DNA of 61,005 nt from Pelomyxa schiedti (GCA_020536535.1 JAHLWZ010000069.1:708-61712), one strand, 5' to 3'; counted from the first letter of the stretch, positions 12,601 to 24,091 are shown. A program made the numbers and translations. The notes: generated from the letters alone by a model not told the origin.

Positions 12601-15600
12601 TTAGTGGCGATGTGATCTGTAAAAGTGAGGCATGGTAAGTGCTACTAGTAGCATACCGAAGCTAAAGGAACTCATTTCAGTGTCATAGTTCTTGGTTAAA
12701 ACTTCGTTACCAATCTTGTTGAAATCCGCCACTCTGACGTTAAACATTCTATCCTTCTCATTGTGGAAATTTTTCAAAAGAGTTTGTAGCTTCTTCACAT
12801 CAGCAACACTATGGACTACCTCTCTGTTCTTGAGGTATATCTCAGATTTAGTAATCCATGAAGAAAGTTGAGCAAATTTCTCGGCGTGTGTGAGAGCGAC
12901 AGTCCGCATTTTGGAGGCAAATTCCTCACGCTGGCGGTGATCATCCAGTATTTTCTTACGGGTTACAGCAAGAGCAGCAAGCTCTTCCAAGTGAGCTTTG
13001 ATTGTGGCTTCGCGTTCGTCGACGGCCTTTCGTGTAGCCTCATTGTTTTCCTCAAACTCTGGCTGGCGTGTGATTGTGTGATCGAACTCATAGGAGCTAT
13101 AGTCAGAGCCATGGTGGGCAGATCTGATATCATCACCAAGCTGGGTGAGTTCAACAACGTGAGTTGCTTGAGTTGTTTTGTATTCTTGTTCGTAGGCATT
13201 GAATACAGTTATCTCCGCAATTACCTCAGCCATATTGTGTATAGCATCCCAGGATTCCAGATAGTTTTTCTTTTGACTCGACCATGCTGACAGTTGCTCA
13301 TACTTATCAATGTGCTGCTGATTTGTAATGCGGTATTTCTCACGTATACCCTCCCTCTTGAGGTGGTCTTTAAGAACGTTATTTTTTTCTTCTGACTCCT
13401 TTCGTAGAACTTCCCATTCACTATCCACAAAAGCGAAGCGCTCTTCTATTTTCTCAGGATGCTCAAACTTCCATTGAGAGTAGGGTGGGTTGTTATGCTC
13501 TCTTGCTATAATAACACGACCAAGTGTCTTCATTTCATCTACATTGGTCGAATTAACAGTGATCTTCTCACTTTCAAATGATTCCAGTAGACTAAGGGAA
13601 AAAATCAGCCAACAACGAAGGGAAAGAACGGTCTAAACCTAATTTGGGTCATTGCCTCAGGAACCGAGTAAATTTTTTCTCTTGCATTGAGATAGATGTG
13701 TCCATCGGAAATCCACTTTTGAATGGCCTCGAACTTCTTTGTGTGCTCCTCAAACATCAGTCGGGTAGCTTGCTTGTATTTTTCTCTCTCAAGATCATCC
13801 TTCAAAACGGGCATCTTTTTTTCTGAGAGCTTCCCGAGAGCGACAAACTTAGCCTCTAGTTCATGTTCCCTTGCAGAGATAGTTGTTCTATCTTCATAGA
13901 TATTGGTTTCCAACTCTTCTCCGAGTTTTTTCATAGCGACAAACACTGTGTGCTGAATGTTTTCCGATTCTTTGTCGTAGGACTCGAGACGCTTGAGCTG
14001 GAACTGTGCAGCACTAACCTTTTTGTGTGTGAAAAAGAGTAAAGAAAAAAAGGTAGCGTACAGATTCAACTATTTCCTTTGTGTTCAAATACTGTTCCTT
14101 TTCCTGAATCCACTGGCACAGATTGTCATAAATAGACAAGTGTTGCTTCGCGAGCATGACCAGTTTGTTCTGCCTATTCAATTCAGCATGCAAGGCAAGA
14201 GATCGTTTTTGTTCAACTCTCTCCAATTCCTCCAGGGCTTCTTGTACATTCTGGGTAGAGAAGGTCAAAGAGCTATAGAAGGAAACACGAGATTACTTTA
14301 AGAGTCACTCCTTCAGGAGGAATAAATTCAGGGCGTTTGTGATGGGAAAGTCGCATTGCAAGACTGTTAAAGAGTCCTTCAAGTTGAAGTTGGGCACCGA
14401 GCAGTTTGTTTTTATGTTCGGTCTTGTATCTGCAGAGGCAATACGTGAAAACTCTGACAGGAAGGGTATGCATACACGTAAAACTCTTCCAGCCGCTTGA
14501 CAGCTCCAGCCATGTTGTTGTCGATAGTTTGATCGTTAAGTGTAGCTTCCACGCCTTTCAGACGAACTTTGTATTCAGCGGCAGTTGCCTTGAACTGTTC
14601 CTTTAACTTATCGTTCTCCTCGGTCAACTTAATGAGCTTTGTTAATCGCCTTGCTGCAAGGTCGAGTTTTCGTTGTTCAGCAATACCATAATAGAACCTG
14701 AAACCGTGAAAATGCAAAACCCCTAAAGGATTACATACTCGCTGACATAGACAACCATGCCGTTTTCTCCCACAAGTTAGAAAGAAAAGACAAGTACAAA
14801 AACCTTACCATCAAGTTTGGTAACATCTGTTGCGGTGAGGAATTTCTCCAAACCCCAGTACTTGAGTGCGGCTTCCTGAGCAAGCTCGATATTCTTGACA
14901 GCATTGGCAGGAGTTAGAGTTCCGTATTCGGGCATGAGTCTTGGCCGATGTTTTGCCTAAATTCATGTTAGGAATTGGAGCTGTGCGCAGGAAAAATACT
15001 ATCAAGGCACAAAGAGCCATTCCATTATGGAAGGGGGACTTAGCGGACTTCTTAAAGGAGTCGATTGGAGCCAACTCAGGGCACTACTAGAACATTAAAG
15101 CCTGCATCACTAAATGCAAACCATACCTTGTTATTGACCCACATCAACAGAGCTTGCCTGGCGTCCATAGTTTGGGATTCGTCCTCGGACTCGATTTTCA
15201 TGAATTTGATAATCATGGCAAACACAAGGCTCAGCACGGCATTCACGTTTCCATCCACAAGTTCCTCGGGTGAGGGTTTCAACCGGAGCTCAACACCAAG
15301 TTGGAAACACCACTTCAAAGCATTTCCAACAGCTTCAATCTAAATCAAAGAGCTAAGGCCCACAATATATGGTTCCTCTGTGAACGTACTTGCTTTATCT
15401 TTGTTTTCACAGTTCCTGGCTTTGGAACCAACCTCTGGTCAGGGAATTTGGTCTCGGTCAATTCCTCGAGAAGCGCAAACAAGACAGTGCCCTCCTTTAT
15501 TTACAGGTAAAAAAAAAATTGTTTTTTTTCCCCTGAGACTCAAAAGATTACCTTTATATCAGTGACAATATCGTTCACAACTATGTCGTGACGTCTCACG

Positions 15601-15643
15601 AGTTTTTGTTTGCACCAGCGCGTACTTTTTGTGTTTTAGGCAT
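9691..15643 (-). CDS. Alpha-actinin-like actin crosslinker with an extended spectrin-type rod
   Basis: Actin-bundling cytoskeletal protein. N-terminal CH1 appears as TRWCKQKLVRRHDIVVND, EGTVLFALLEELTETKFPD and DGNVNAVLSLVFAMIIKF. CH2 follows as DARQALLMWVNNKV, HNGMALCALI and LMPEYGTLTPANAVKNIELA, then NGMVVYVSEY. A long helical rod follows whose repeats carry a W--K--YL--RE-I-S signature, for example LCQWIQEKEQYLNTKE, IQKWISDGHIYLNARE, LSSWITKSEIYLKNRE, LADWVASKEEYLGKRE and LESWVVEKTKYLEDR. I count at least eight such units, against four in standard alpha-actinin. The C-terminus has an EF-hand (DSNGLLDRKEFMMCL) and ends ALWVEAMFSR at 9691. There are many introns. ATG 15643 (MPKTQK) is one base out of frame with the CH1 exon, so the first exon or the sequence is uncertain there. 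Confidence 0.85.
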
Positions 15644-16079
15644 CACCCAATAACGACGCACAAACTGCAAACAAACAAAACAAAAAAAAATGGGAAGGGA
15701 AACGCGTACTAAAGTTTGCGCTGCAGCCCAATCCACTCTTGTTGTACTCCTGACGCCATTGTTTGTTGTGTGTTGTTGGCACCGCTTGTGGCGAAAAAGG
15801 CCTTTGTTTCTGTTTCTTTTTCTTTTTTTGTGTGATGTTTCAAGAGTCAAAAGACGACTTTCGCCGATCCCCGAAAAACAAAAAAGAACAAATGTAACTG
15901 TTCTGCGGTCAGAAAACTGTTACCAAAAACAGGAGAGTGCTGCGTGGCATCCCGCAACACTGAATTCCTTCCAATCCTCAAATCCCATTTCCACCACTTC
16001 AAATTTTCCGATTGTCTTCTATTCTCAGCCTCATAACAAACAGAACAAACAGACAAAAAAAAACAACCATCAACGCACA

Positions 16080-17558
16080 ATGAATCAACAAGCACAATTT
16101 GTAGCACCCGGATATGCGACCAGCAACAACCTCTACTATGTGCCCGGATATACGTATTCTCCCTACACTTACGCGTCCTACTCCTTCTCGTCGCCGGCGT
16201 CTTCCTCTGTGACCCTCACTCCCGCGTCAAGTTCTTCCTCTACCTCCTCCTCATCTTCTTCGTCGTCATATATTACTGCTGCCTCCTTCGCGCCCGCTGC
16301 CTCTTCATCCACCTCTACATCGTCCCCTTCGCACTCGGCTTCCGACGCTTCCCAGGCGGTTGCGACGGCGCCGTCCGAGCTCCCGTTGATTCCTGTGGGG
16401 ATTCCCGCTGCCCCCGTTGACGTCGTTCTGCCTTACAAGAAGAAGCTGTGCCTGTACTGGCTGAGAGGGTTCTGCCAGCGTGGCGAAACTTGCTCGTTTG
16501 CGCATGGTGAGTGGGACATCAGACCGGGCGGGCTGTCTCTTCCTGTTTCCTCGCTTATGAGTGTCGTGGGACCGGCACAAATGCCGGCCCTGTTGCCTGC
16601 GGTTTACAAGTTACAGCAGCAGCAGGCACTGCAAGGCTCACAGGTACAACCACAAGTACAACAGCAAGCAACGCCGCCAAAACAAGAAGATAGTTCTGCC
16701 GCAGGCACCACAGACAGTACCGACGCTAAAGACACAAGTAACAGCACAGAAAATGTCAATGACGGTACTGATGCCAATCCCCAAGTTCAGCCTCAACCGC
16801 AAACAGAACCGGAGGCTGATACTACTCAACCTGCTGCACAAATTCAATCCCAAGATCAGTCACAGTCACAGCCGCAAGCTCCCAAAACCCAAGTCCAAAC
16901 ACCAGAACAAATACAACAACGGCAATTTCTTCAACAGGCACAGGCACAGGCACAGGCGCAAGCACAAGCACAAGTTCAAGCTCAAACCCAACAACAGCAC
17001 CCCAAGACAAAATTATGTTTATACTGGCTACGTGGACAGTGTTTAAAAGCCGAGACTTGTACCTTTGCGCATGGCGAGGAAGAACTGGAGCCTATTTCAA
17101 CAAGTCCGTTAATACATATTTAATCTAACTATACTAAATGTAACCCAAGGCCAACCCCCAAATGCCAAAACTAAGATGTGTGTATACTGGGCAACCTTGG
17201 GTACCTGTATTCGTGGGTCCAGATGCACATTTGCCCACAGTGAAACTGAACTTTCTGGTTCAGGTAATAAGAATATAATTTTCCTCCAATCTTATTACCG
17301 GTAGGGGCATCATCTGGAACTGGTATTTGGCCGTTGACAACAGTCAATCCAGTGCTCCTTACTCCACAGGATTTGGTTGGTCTTACCCCAAAAGGAAGGG
17401 GTGCTGGCCGTTTATCTGGTGCCGCTCGCTACTCACCCTATCAGGTCTCACAGTATGCTTCTGCACCAATACCGGGCAGCGTTGGTAGTGGCATTCCAGC
17501 TCCTCCCATTCCTCCATATCCGCAGCAATATTATGCTTTGCAGCAACAGTCTCTGTGA
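16080..17558 (+). CDS. Three-finger CCCH zinc-finger protein, probable RNA-binding regulator
   Basis: CCCH fingers bind single-stranded, usually AU-rich, RNA. I chose ATG 16080 (MNQQAQFVAPGYATSNNLYY). The frame is open upstream to 15690, but that stretch looks like a leader. After a Tyr- and Ser/Thr-rich segment, finger 1 is KKLCLYWLRGFCQRGETCSFAH. A long Gln/Pro-rich linker with QAQAQAQ runs follows, then finger 2, KLCLYWLRGQCLKAETCTFAH. An intron (about 17109-17151) leads to finger 3, KMCVYWATLGTCIRGSRCTFAH, and a second (about 17263-17305) to a Pro/Gly/Tyr/Gln-rich tail ending QYYALQQQSL. Fingers 1 and 2 have C-x7-C-x5-C-x3-H and finger 3 has C-x8-C-x5-C-x3-H. The low-complexity flanks suggest granule-forming behaviour (inference). 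Confidence 0.85.
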
Positions 17559-17961
17559 TTAGTGGGCACACTCACTACGTACATACAAACTTTTATGCTA
17601 CATAATAAGCCATTTAAATACACTGGCACACATCACAAATGTATTGTATTACTAAGACAAATACTAAAGGCAATTACTGATGAACCAAGCAAGTGTAAAG
17701 GAAGGACACTAAACATGCAAATAATACCTTTACCAAATGATGATAAGATGAGATGATATGATAAAAATAATACTGTTGTTCTTAGCAAGAAATATTTCAA
17801 ATGTTAACCCTAAAAAAACCGTTCCCTCTAACCCCAAGCCTGACACACCCATTGGACAACAAACACCAAAAAAAACCCCCGTGGTGGAAAACAAAGAGAA
17901 AGTGAAAGTGAACAAAACAGCTATTGTGTGGCTTGCTTTTTTTTTCTTCTCTTTCCCCTCT
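17559..17961. other. Convergent intergenic gap
   Basis: A/T-rich 3' flanks of two converging genes. The open frame starting at 17758 on the plus strand is an overlap with the channel gene, not a gene. Confidence 0.6.
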
Positions 17962-20752
17962 TCAGGGACCACCGCTAATGCTATCCAGTTCGTTGGGTAC
18001 GGAGCCCGGCCGAGTGTCAGCCCCGGCGCCACGGCGGCGGCGGAAGCAGCAGCACGGCCACCGCAGGAACGCCGGCCCCCACAGGTACGCCAGGGCGAGG
18101 GCCCACAGGAAGAGAATCGTGACGCCCGTGCCGATGTCGCAGCGGCGGCCGTTGCCCCCGTAGATGGCGACCACCCACGCGAGCAGCGCCGCGATGATCA
18201 GCATGCCAACGACGGCCACTGCGAACAGAAAGTACTTGTCGAGCAGAGTCAAGAGCTGTGGAAAGGGGGGCAGGGCAATAAAGAGAGAGAGAGAGAGAGA
18301 GAGGGAGGAGGGGTTACATTTAGTGTATATGTTTGGGTAGTGCCATGGAGTGCGGGGAATGTGGGCGGCGGTGGTACTGTGTGTGTAGGTTTTTTTTTGT
18401 GGAGGGAGAGGGGTGAAAACAAACGTGTATCTTTGGTCTGCCTAGAGTAGTTGCCCTAGGGGATTAAATTAAGGAACGAAGTTGGTTTTTTAATTTTTGG
18501 GTAGATGTACCTGTGGACCAAAATCACCACGAGACAGCAACAGCAAATACCTAACCGGACAACGAATTCCTCAGGTTCTGCAACGTACATAGTCGAAGCT
18601 GCTGTGGTAAAGAATCCCAACGGTAACTAAAAAGGTGAGCTGGGGGGTAGTGCACTTTGATGGCAGAAACATAACCCACAATTATTTTCCACAAGTACGG
18701 CCTCAATGCTCTATGAACAGTGACGTTGACCTGCAGGGTCGACGAGTCAGTCGGTACAGGGATTATTACTGGAGGCTGTGAAATTCTCCTGAAGTCCAGT
18801 TACCAATTCTTGCTTGGAGGTCGAGAGACCTACCTACCATGAATTACAAGCTGTACAAGGTAGGCCTCTGGTTGGCGCTACTTTCATAGTCTGCCGGAAA
18901 TTGTCATTTGCCTGGAGGTGAGCTTGCACTGCGAGTTGCTGATGATCCAGTGGCATGCACTCCACATTAAATTTGTGGAAGAAGTGAACCTGGTACATAA
19001 CAGAAAGGGACCGGAACCATTGTACTTCCTATTTTTTACTTATTACTTCTCAAGGGAGGTGTAGCTACCTCTGTGTCAGCAGAAGGGCAAGTTTGATTCA
19101 CATATTGCAGCAGTGCAGTAGCACTGGCGTTCCGGAAAATCAATTGTGGTACCCAAACTTCTTGAGAAGGGAGGTCCTTCAACCCCAGGAAGTTCGGCTC
19201 AGGGTCGTGAACAACCCAATTAATATGTAATAGTAAGTTCATTACACACTACCAGTAGAGTCAAAATCGGATACAAGATTCGGATATTTACCGAGTCATT
19301 ATCTTCTGCCACGTCAATGAGGTCCATTTGGATCGGGATTACTTGCACTGGAACGATTTTTTGCGGGATCTTAGAAATCGCTGTCCATAATTGTTGTTCT
19401 ACCCCAGAGGTCATGATAGGTTGGTATTTTGCTTTGGGAAGCGTTGGTAGCATGTAGTAAGCTATCTGCAAAGGAGAGATCAGAATCGGGAAAAGAAAAA
19501 AAGGAAACTGACCCACCCCATTCTGCTTAAATCCTTGAACACAGCTCTGCAGATGGTTCGCTTCTAACCATTCTACAGTGTGCCACACCTCTGCAGAGTG
19601 GTGAAGTTCACAGCACAAGGCCTCCATTTCTCGAAGCATGTCACTATGTGTTTTGCCAAACCTCATGTTCAACACATGCTGCACCAGTTCATGCGAAAGA
19701 GGCCCCTCAAGGTTCACGATGGTTAGAAGCAGAATCTGTTGCTCACCATCACCCAAATCCTGCTTGGTGATGCCCCGTGACTCTAGCCATTTACTAAATT
19801 GCTTCCTAATGGGTGAGGCCGGGTTGGCAATATCCTGACGGCGGACGGGTTGAGTGGGTGGTTCCGACAGAGAAGTTGGTCCTGATGCTCCCAAGTGAGT
19901 GCCTGTAGCAGTACAAGTGCTAGCAGACGATTTTGACTCCAGTTTGGTTGGTCCTGCCATTGCCTGCATGATGAAGCCACATCGTTTCAGCATGTGGGCC
20001 TCCTTCTGGTGCCTCTCGAGGAGGGGAGCATCGGGCAGTGCGCTGCGAGTCTCCATGAACCAGCTAGGGCGGGGAGCCCCCGGAACCACATCGACGCGCC
20101 CCATTATGGGTTTTTCGGCGTCTCCAGTGTAGCTGTCAGTCTTAGACTCAGCCTTCTTCGGAGGGTATGTGTGTTGTGTTTTCAGTCTGCCATGGGACGA
20201 CGACGACGACGAGGACGAGGACCCAGTGGTGGGGGAGGGGGAGGGCGGCGTGGCGGTGCCGTAATTGGGCGCCGGGGAGGCGGTCAGGGGGCCCGTGGGC
20301 GGCTCCCTGGAGCGAGACGGCGAGGAGGAGGAGGAGGAGGAGGGGAACACGGCGGGGGGCTGCTGGCGCAGCAGCGGGTGGCTGGGGGCCTGCATGAGGG
20401 GCCGCCTCTCCGCGGCCGCCGCGCCCCCCGGGCGGGAGTAGTCCGACGCGCACGAGGACGTCGGCGTGTGCGTGGGGGTCGGCGCGTTCCCCGTGTGGAC
20501 GTAGCTCGAGTCGCTGCTGATATCGGAGCACACGCTGGGGCACGCGGATGCCGAGGCGGAGGAGGAGGACGACGACACGGACTCCCTCTTCTGGCGCTCC
20601 TCCAAGGTCTTACCGTTCCTGTTGCCGTTGGGAGTGGTCGTGGTTGCTGGGGTCTCCTCTACCTTGAGGGGAAACTTGGCTGCATACAGGTCTCTTACGG
20701 GCGCGGGGCCTTCCGAGTCGGAAGCGCTGAGGTCCTTGCTCCCGTCGAACAT
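17962..20752 (-). CDS. Pentameric ligand-gated ion channel of GLIC/ELIC type with a long N-terminal extension
   Basis: Predicted membrane channel opened by a ligand. From ATG 20752 (MFDGSKDLSASDSEG) about 410 residues are Ser/Pro/Thr-rich. This part ends in a helical block (SPIRKQFSKWLESRGITKQD, then VEWLEANHLQSCVQGFKQNG) that resembles a SAM-like fold. After an intron the extracellular domain appears: VPVQVIPIQMDLIDVAEDND, LHINWVVHDPEPNFLGLKD, EVWVPQLIFRNASA, and the Pro-loop FNVECMPLDHQQLAVQ. Then come VTVHRALRPYLWKI and M1 (ILPLGFFTTAASTMYV), EPEEFVVRL, a candidate M2 with four consecutive cysteines (GICCCCLVVILVHR), the M2-M3 loop LGRPKIHLLTLLDKY, M3 (FAVAVVGMLIIAALLAWVV), a very short M3-M4 linker, and M4 (VTILFLWALALAYLWG). 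Stop at 17962. The short linker is bacterial in style. No signal peptide is visible, which is odd. M2 depends on one splice choice. Confidence 0.75.
18283..18302. repeat. (GA)n microsatellite in a channel intron
   Basis: The run of GA on the plus strand is a CT-rich polypyrimidine tract on the minus strand. It directly precedes the TTCCACAG acceptor of the exon encoding M3 and M4, so it likely serves splicing. Confidence 0.8.
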
Positions 20753-20884
20753 ATATACACACTCTTTTTTTTCTTCTTTTATGACTGTTGTAAACCCCAA
20801 GTAGTCGCACCAGCAATGCGCTTTTTGCTGGTTTGGTGGACGAAAACCCGAGGCATCAATTCACAGAACGCCGGTTGACGTTTG

Positions 20885-21752
20885 ATGGCGGCACGAGCTC
20901 CACTGCGGGTGTTCATGGCTATTAAAATTGGGGACAGTCCCCCTGAGCGTGTAGTATTTGAGGTCTGGTTTTTTTTTTCGATTTATTGTTGGTTTGGGTT
21001 GATTTGTGAATGAAACTTAGAACAGCTGAGGGACGACATGGTGCCCAAAACAGCAGAGAACTTCCGTTGCCTTTGCACAGGTTGTAGGATTGCATTGTGG
21101 GACATACCGAGAACCAATTCCAATGATTTGTAACTTGTGGGCAAAACAGGGGAACGTGCTGGTAAGGGAAGGCAGGGAAAACCACTTCACTACAAACAAA
21201 ATACTTTCCACAGAATCATTTCTGGTTTCATTTGTCAGGTTGTTTTTACCCTCCTTTTCGAGCGTTTATGGTACTTTGTCAGGCTGGGGATATTATTCAT
21301 AACAATGGGACTTCAGGGGAGTCACTCTACTCCTCAAATCAGAACAAAAGCGGGGAATTTGAGGATGAGAACTTCAAACTGAAGGTACTTTTTCCCCTAT
21401 TCTTTCTTCTTTTGTAATTCTCATATTTTCGATTCAGCACTCTACTCCTGGGGTTCTTTCAATGGCGAATATGGGTATCCTCCTTTTATCTCCATTCGTA
21501 CTTACAGAACAACCCAACAGGGAAAGACACGAACACTTCTCAATTCTTCATCACTATGGCACCAGCTCCTCAGCTTGATGGCAAGCATGTTGTCTTGGGC
21601 CAAGTGTGTCATACACATTCACTAAACACAAATCTACCAATTAATAGGTTGTGGAGGGAATGGATGTGGTGAGAAGAATGAATGAAACGGCTGGGACATT
21701 GGATGGATTACCCAGGTTGCCTGTTACAATAACGGACTGTGGGATGGCCTAA
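20885..21752 (+). CDS. Cyclophilin-type peptidyl-prolyl cis-trans isomerase
   Basis: Catalyses proline isomerisation in protein folding. ATG 20885 gives [20 protein letters not shown], followed after an intron by [17 protein letters not shown]. The catalytic core is [11 protein letters not shown], then GGDIIHNN, a GTSGES loop with a charged insertion ([15 protein letters not shown]) as in the longer Cyp40-type cyclophilins, and [20 protein letters not shown]. Last exon [17 protein letters not shown] ends TITDCGMA with TAA at 21752. The active-site Arg (FHRII) and the QFFIT motif are intact. The position usually held by the cyclosporin-contacting Trp reads His (LDGKHV), as in Cyp40, so low cyclosporin affinity is plausible. 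It is a single domain with no signal peptide, hence cytosolic or nuclear. It is head-to-head with the channel gene. Confidence 0.9.
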
Positions 21753-21839
21753 GAATTTGTTCTATGAAACACAAGGGTGCAAAGAATTGTAAGAGAACAA
21801 CGCCATAGAAAACAAAATTGTCTTTTTTTAAAAAACATC

Positions 21840-23384
21840 CTATTTTCTTTTTCTTAGTTCAGCACGGGAGGGTGTGGGAAGGTGCTCCTCAAACAGGTCC
21901 TGTAACCTATCAATTTCTTGTATGGAATTGCTTGAGGAGTCAAGTCCATCATTGATGCATACACAGTGCGGTCTATTTCTCCAAACCTAGTACCTGGTAA
22001 AACTGAAGGAAAAGTGGTTTGGATTTTGGCATACAGAATTCCAAAATTGGGTATTTTCAGACTCTGCTGGGTGCCATTTTCCAAACATGCCATATACATC
22101 ACTCGATTGATAGGCCCCAAACTCCTCCATGGCAACAGCGGCATGCATGAATGGTATGGCAGTGTCATTGCCATGTCTGAACTTGTGAGTGGATGTGCTG
22201 TCAAATCTTGGCTTCCATCGAGCATACATCAAGTCCAAAATCTGTTGTTTCTTATAATTTTCAAGGTTATTAAGGTGTTTACATCTTTTCGCATGAAATA
22301 GCACACATGACCAACGTATGGATGCTTTACAACCTTGGTGGCATCTGGGTGGTAATACCTTCAAAGACTAAGAAGATGTGTGTTTTGATGTGCGCATACG
22401 AATTTATCAGGGAATTAGAGTTTCCTACACTCCTGTGCCATATATTTTTTTCCATCTTATCGGGCATTGGTGCTCTATACCCAGGTGAGACAAAGATCTT
22501 CTGCCTCCCATTATTTGGGTCAATGAATCTAGTGTGCATCAGCAATATGGAGAATTGTACACAATGATAACATACAGATCTTTTGTAATATGATTTGCAA
22601 GGAACATATCGTCATTTCTTTTATCAAGGGTTAATTCTTGTGAGTGTTTTGGTTTTGATTCGAGAAGCTCTCACAAATATAAAATACATGGAGCAAGGTT
22701 TGGTATTTTGTGCAAATGAGCCTCAATGGCGTTGGAATTGAAAGTTGGTAGTACTGAGGTATCTGGGAATATCTAAAATAAAAGGAGTGTGATGGGGTCC
22801 CCAGCAAACAAGGTCATACCTCTTCATGTGTTACAATTCTAAAGCGTGGAGCGCTCAAATTTGCCCATGTTGGAACCTATGTAGATGTAAACTTAACAGG
22901 GTGAGTTTGAATACTTAAAGATGTTTGTAAACCTGTCCATTGGTTACTATAATAATATTTCTTGCCCATGGCATGAACTTCTCAATAGACCGAATGGAGT
23001 ACTTCAAAACGCCGTATTCTCTATAACCACCATCCCACTTCTTGTTGTATTTCTGCTCGGTTTTTCATTATTCTCCACAAATTTTATGACATTTTCCACA
23101 AACCTTCAGCAGTGCAGAGTGCGCCGGGTCACTGCCATTGACCCAAGTGTAAACAACGTCTACTTCCGTGCATATGTCCGGCTGTTCCGGTCCATCAGGA
23201 ATCGCCATGAACGTCTTGCTGCTCGTTGTTTTTGGCAACAATAACAAACAAAGCGTGCCAGCATCATCAGAAAAAGGAGAAAAAAACGTTCGATTGTGGA
23301 TCTCAAATACACGTACATGAACAGTATGTTGCAAGTGAAGAAAGCAACAACAAAAACCGCAACGCACGTGATCCGAACACGCAT
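21840..23384 (-). CDS. Stealth-family sugar-phosphate transferase, type II membrane protein
   Basis: Stealth proteins transfer hexose-1-phosphate groups. In eukaryotes the best-known member is the GlcNAc-1-phosphotransferase alpha/beta subunit, which tags lysosomal enzymes in the Golgi. ATG 23384 ([18 protein letters not shown]) gives a signal anchor. All four conserved regions are present in order: CR1 [18 protein letters not shown]2 [20 protein letters not shown] with NIIIVTNGQ, then [19 protein letters not shown] and [17 protein letters not shown] followed by [13 protein letters not shown]3 around [16 protein letters not shown]; and CR4 [19 protein letters not shown]. The C-terminus is [17 protein letters not shown] with TAG at 21840. 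The NDD motif and Asp-rich CR1 are intact, so activity is likely. The substrate cannot be read from sequence. In an amoeba a lysosomal-sorting or phosphoglycan role is possible. Confidence 0.88.
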
Positions 23385-23556
23385 CTAATTTGTGCTTCAA
23401 ATAAAAAGATGAATCACCACAATTCAAGGCCTCAGACAAAGTCCTGAGCCCTAGGAGAACGAATCCTGCACAAATACAAAAGGACAACCCAACACTGTGT
23501 TAGAATTGGACTCAAGCACAGAAGTGATCAGACCGATTTCATTGTCACATCAACAA

Positions 23557-24091
23557 ATGAATACGCTGGACGAGGAAGCACCGGACAGAATAGCACACAA
23601 CGAAGGCATCTTATACTTCTGGTGTGTGTGGTCGTTATTTGCGCACATGCACCCTTTTCTTTCTTTTTGTGATTGATGTAGTAGAGTGTTTATTTCGTGC
23701 TTGTCTGGGTGTGCTGCTGGTATTCTTGGGCTCAAGTCATTGTGGGGATTTGCTGGCTTTGTGGTCTCCTCGCTGATCACCACCGTGCTCATACTGATAC
23801 TGGGCACCACCCCGCAAACGGCTCACGGGAAGTATTTTAAGAGTTCCGTAACCCCCTGGTCTCATTCTCTGATGCAGGGCGCAATGGTATGATTCAATTC
23901 TTGTATGCGTTATTTGTTTGTGTTTTTCATTGATAAATATGTCGCTGGTGAAAACAATGTTATCTTCTGTTATGAATTCCTTTTTTTCCCTTTGTTGTTT
24001 GTATTGTTACCCTTTGCTAAACAAACGCACTTTGCAGACTTACGTTCTTTTTTGGACCCTCCTGTTTGACATGGTGCATGTCTACAGCTGA
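23557..24091 (+). CDS. EMC6: ER membrane protein complex subunit 6
   Basis: EMC6 is a small three-helix subunit of the EMC insertase in the ER membrane. ATG 23557 begins MNTLDEEAPDRIAHNEGILY, spliced to FCRVFISCLSGCAAGILGLK. This reproduces the family pattern (LxYCR...SxLSGxxAGILGL). Two hydrophobic helices follow (LWGFAGFVVSSLITTVLILI), then GKYFKSSVTPW and, after a second intron, TYVLFWTLLFDMVHVYS with TGA at 24091. Total about 110 residues, the normal length. The 5' end is 172 bp from the Stealth start on the other strand, a divergent pair. Confidence 0.93.

Noticed and set aside
15690-16079. N-terminal extension of the CCCH protein
   Set aside because: Open by chance; Phe/Leu/Lys-rich without motifs. 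The ATG at 16080 has a purine-rich context and starts the typical Tyr/Gln-rich segment.
17758-18450. Plus-strand open frame of 230 codons
   Set aside because: Runs antisense over the M3/M4 exon of the channel gene and into its (GA)n intron; no motifs.
19994-20878. Long Gly/Arg-rich open frame on the plus strand
   Set aside because: Antisense of the Ser/Pro-rich first exon of the channel gene; composition is a by-product of GC-rich DNA.
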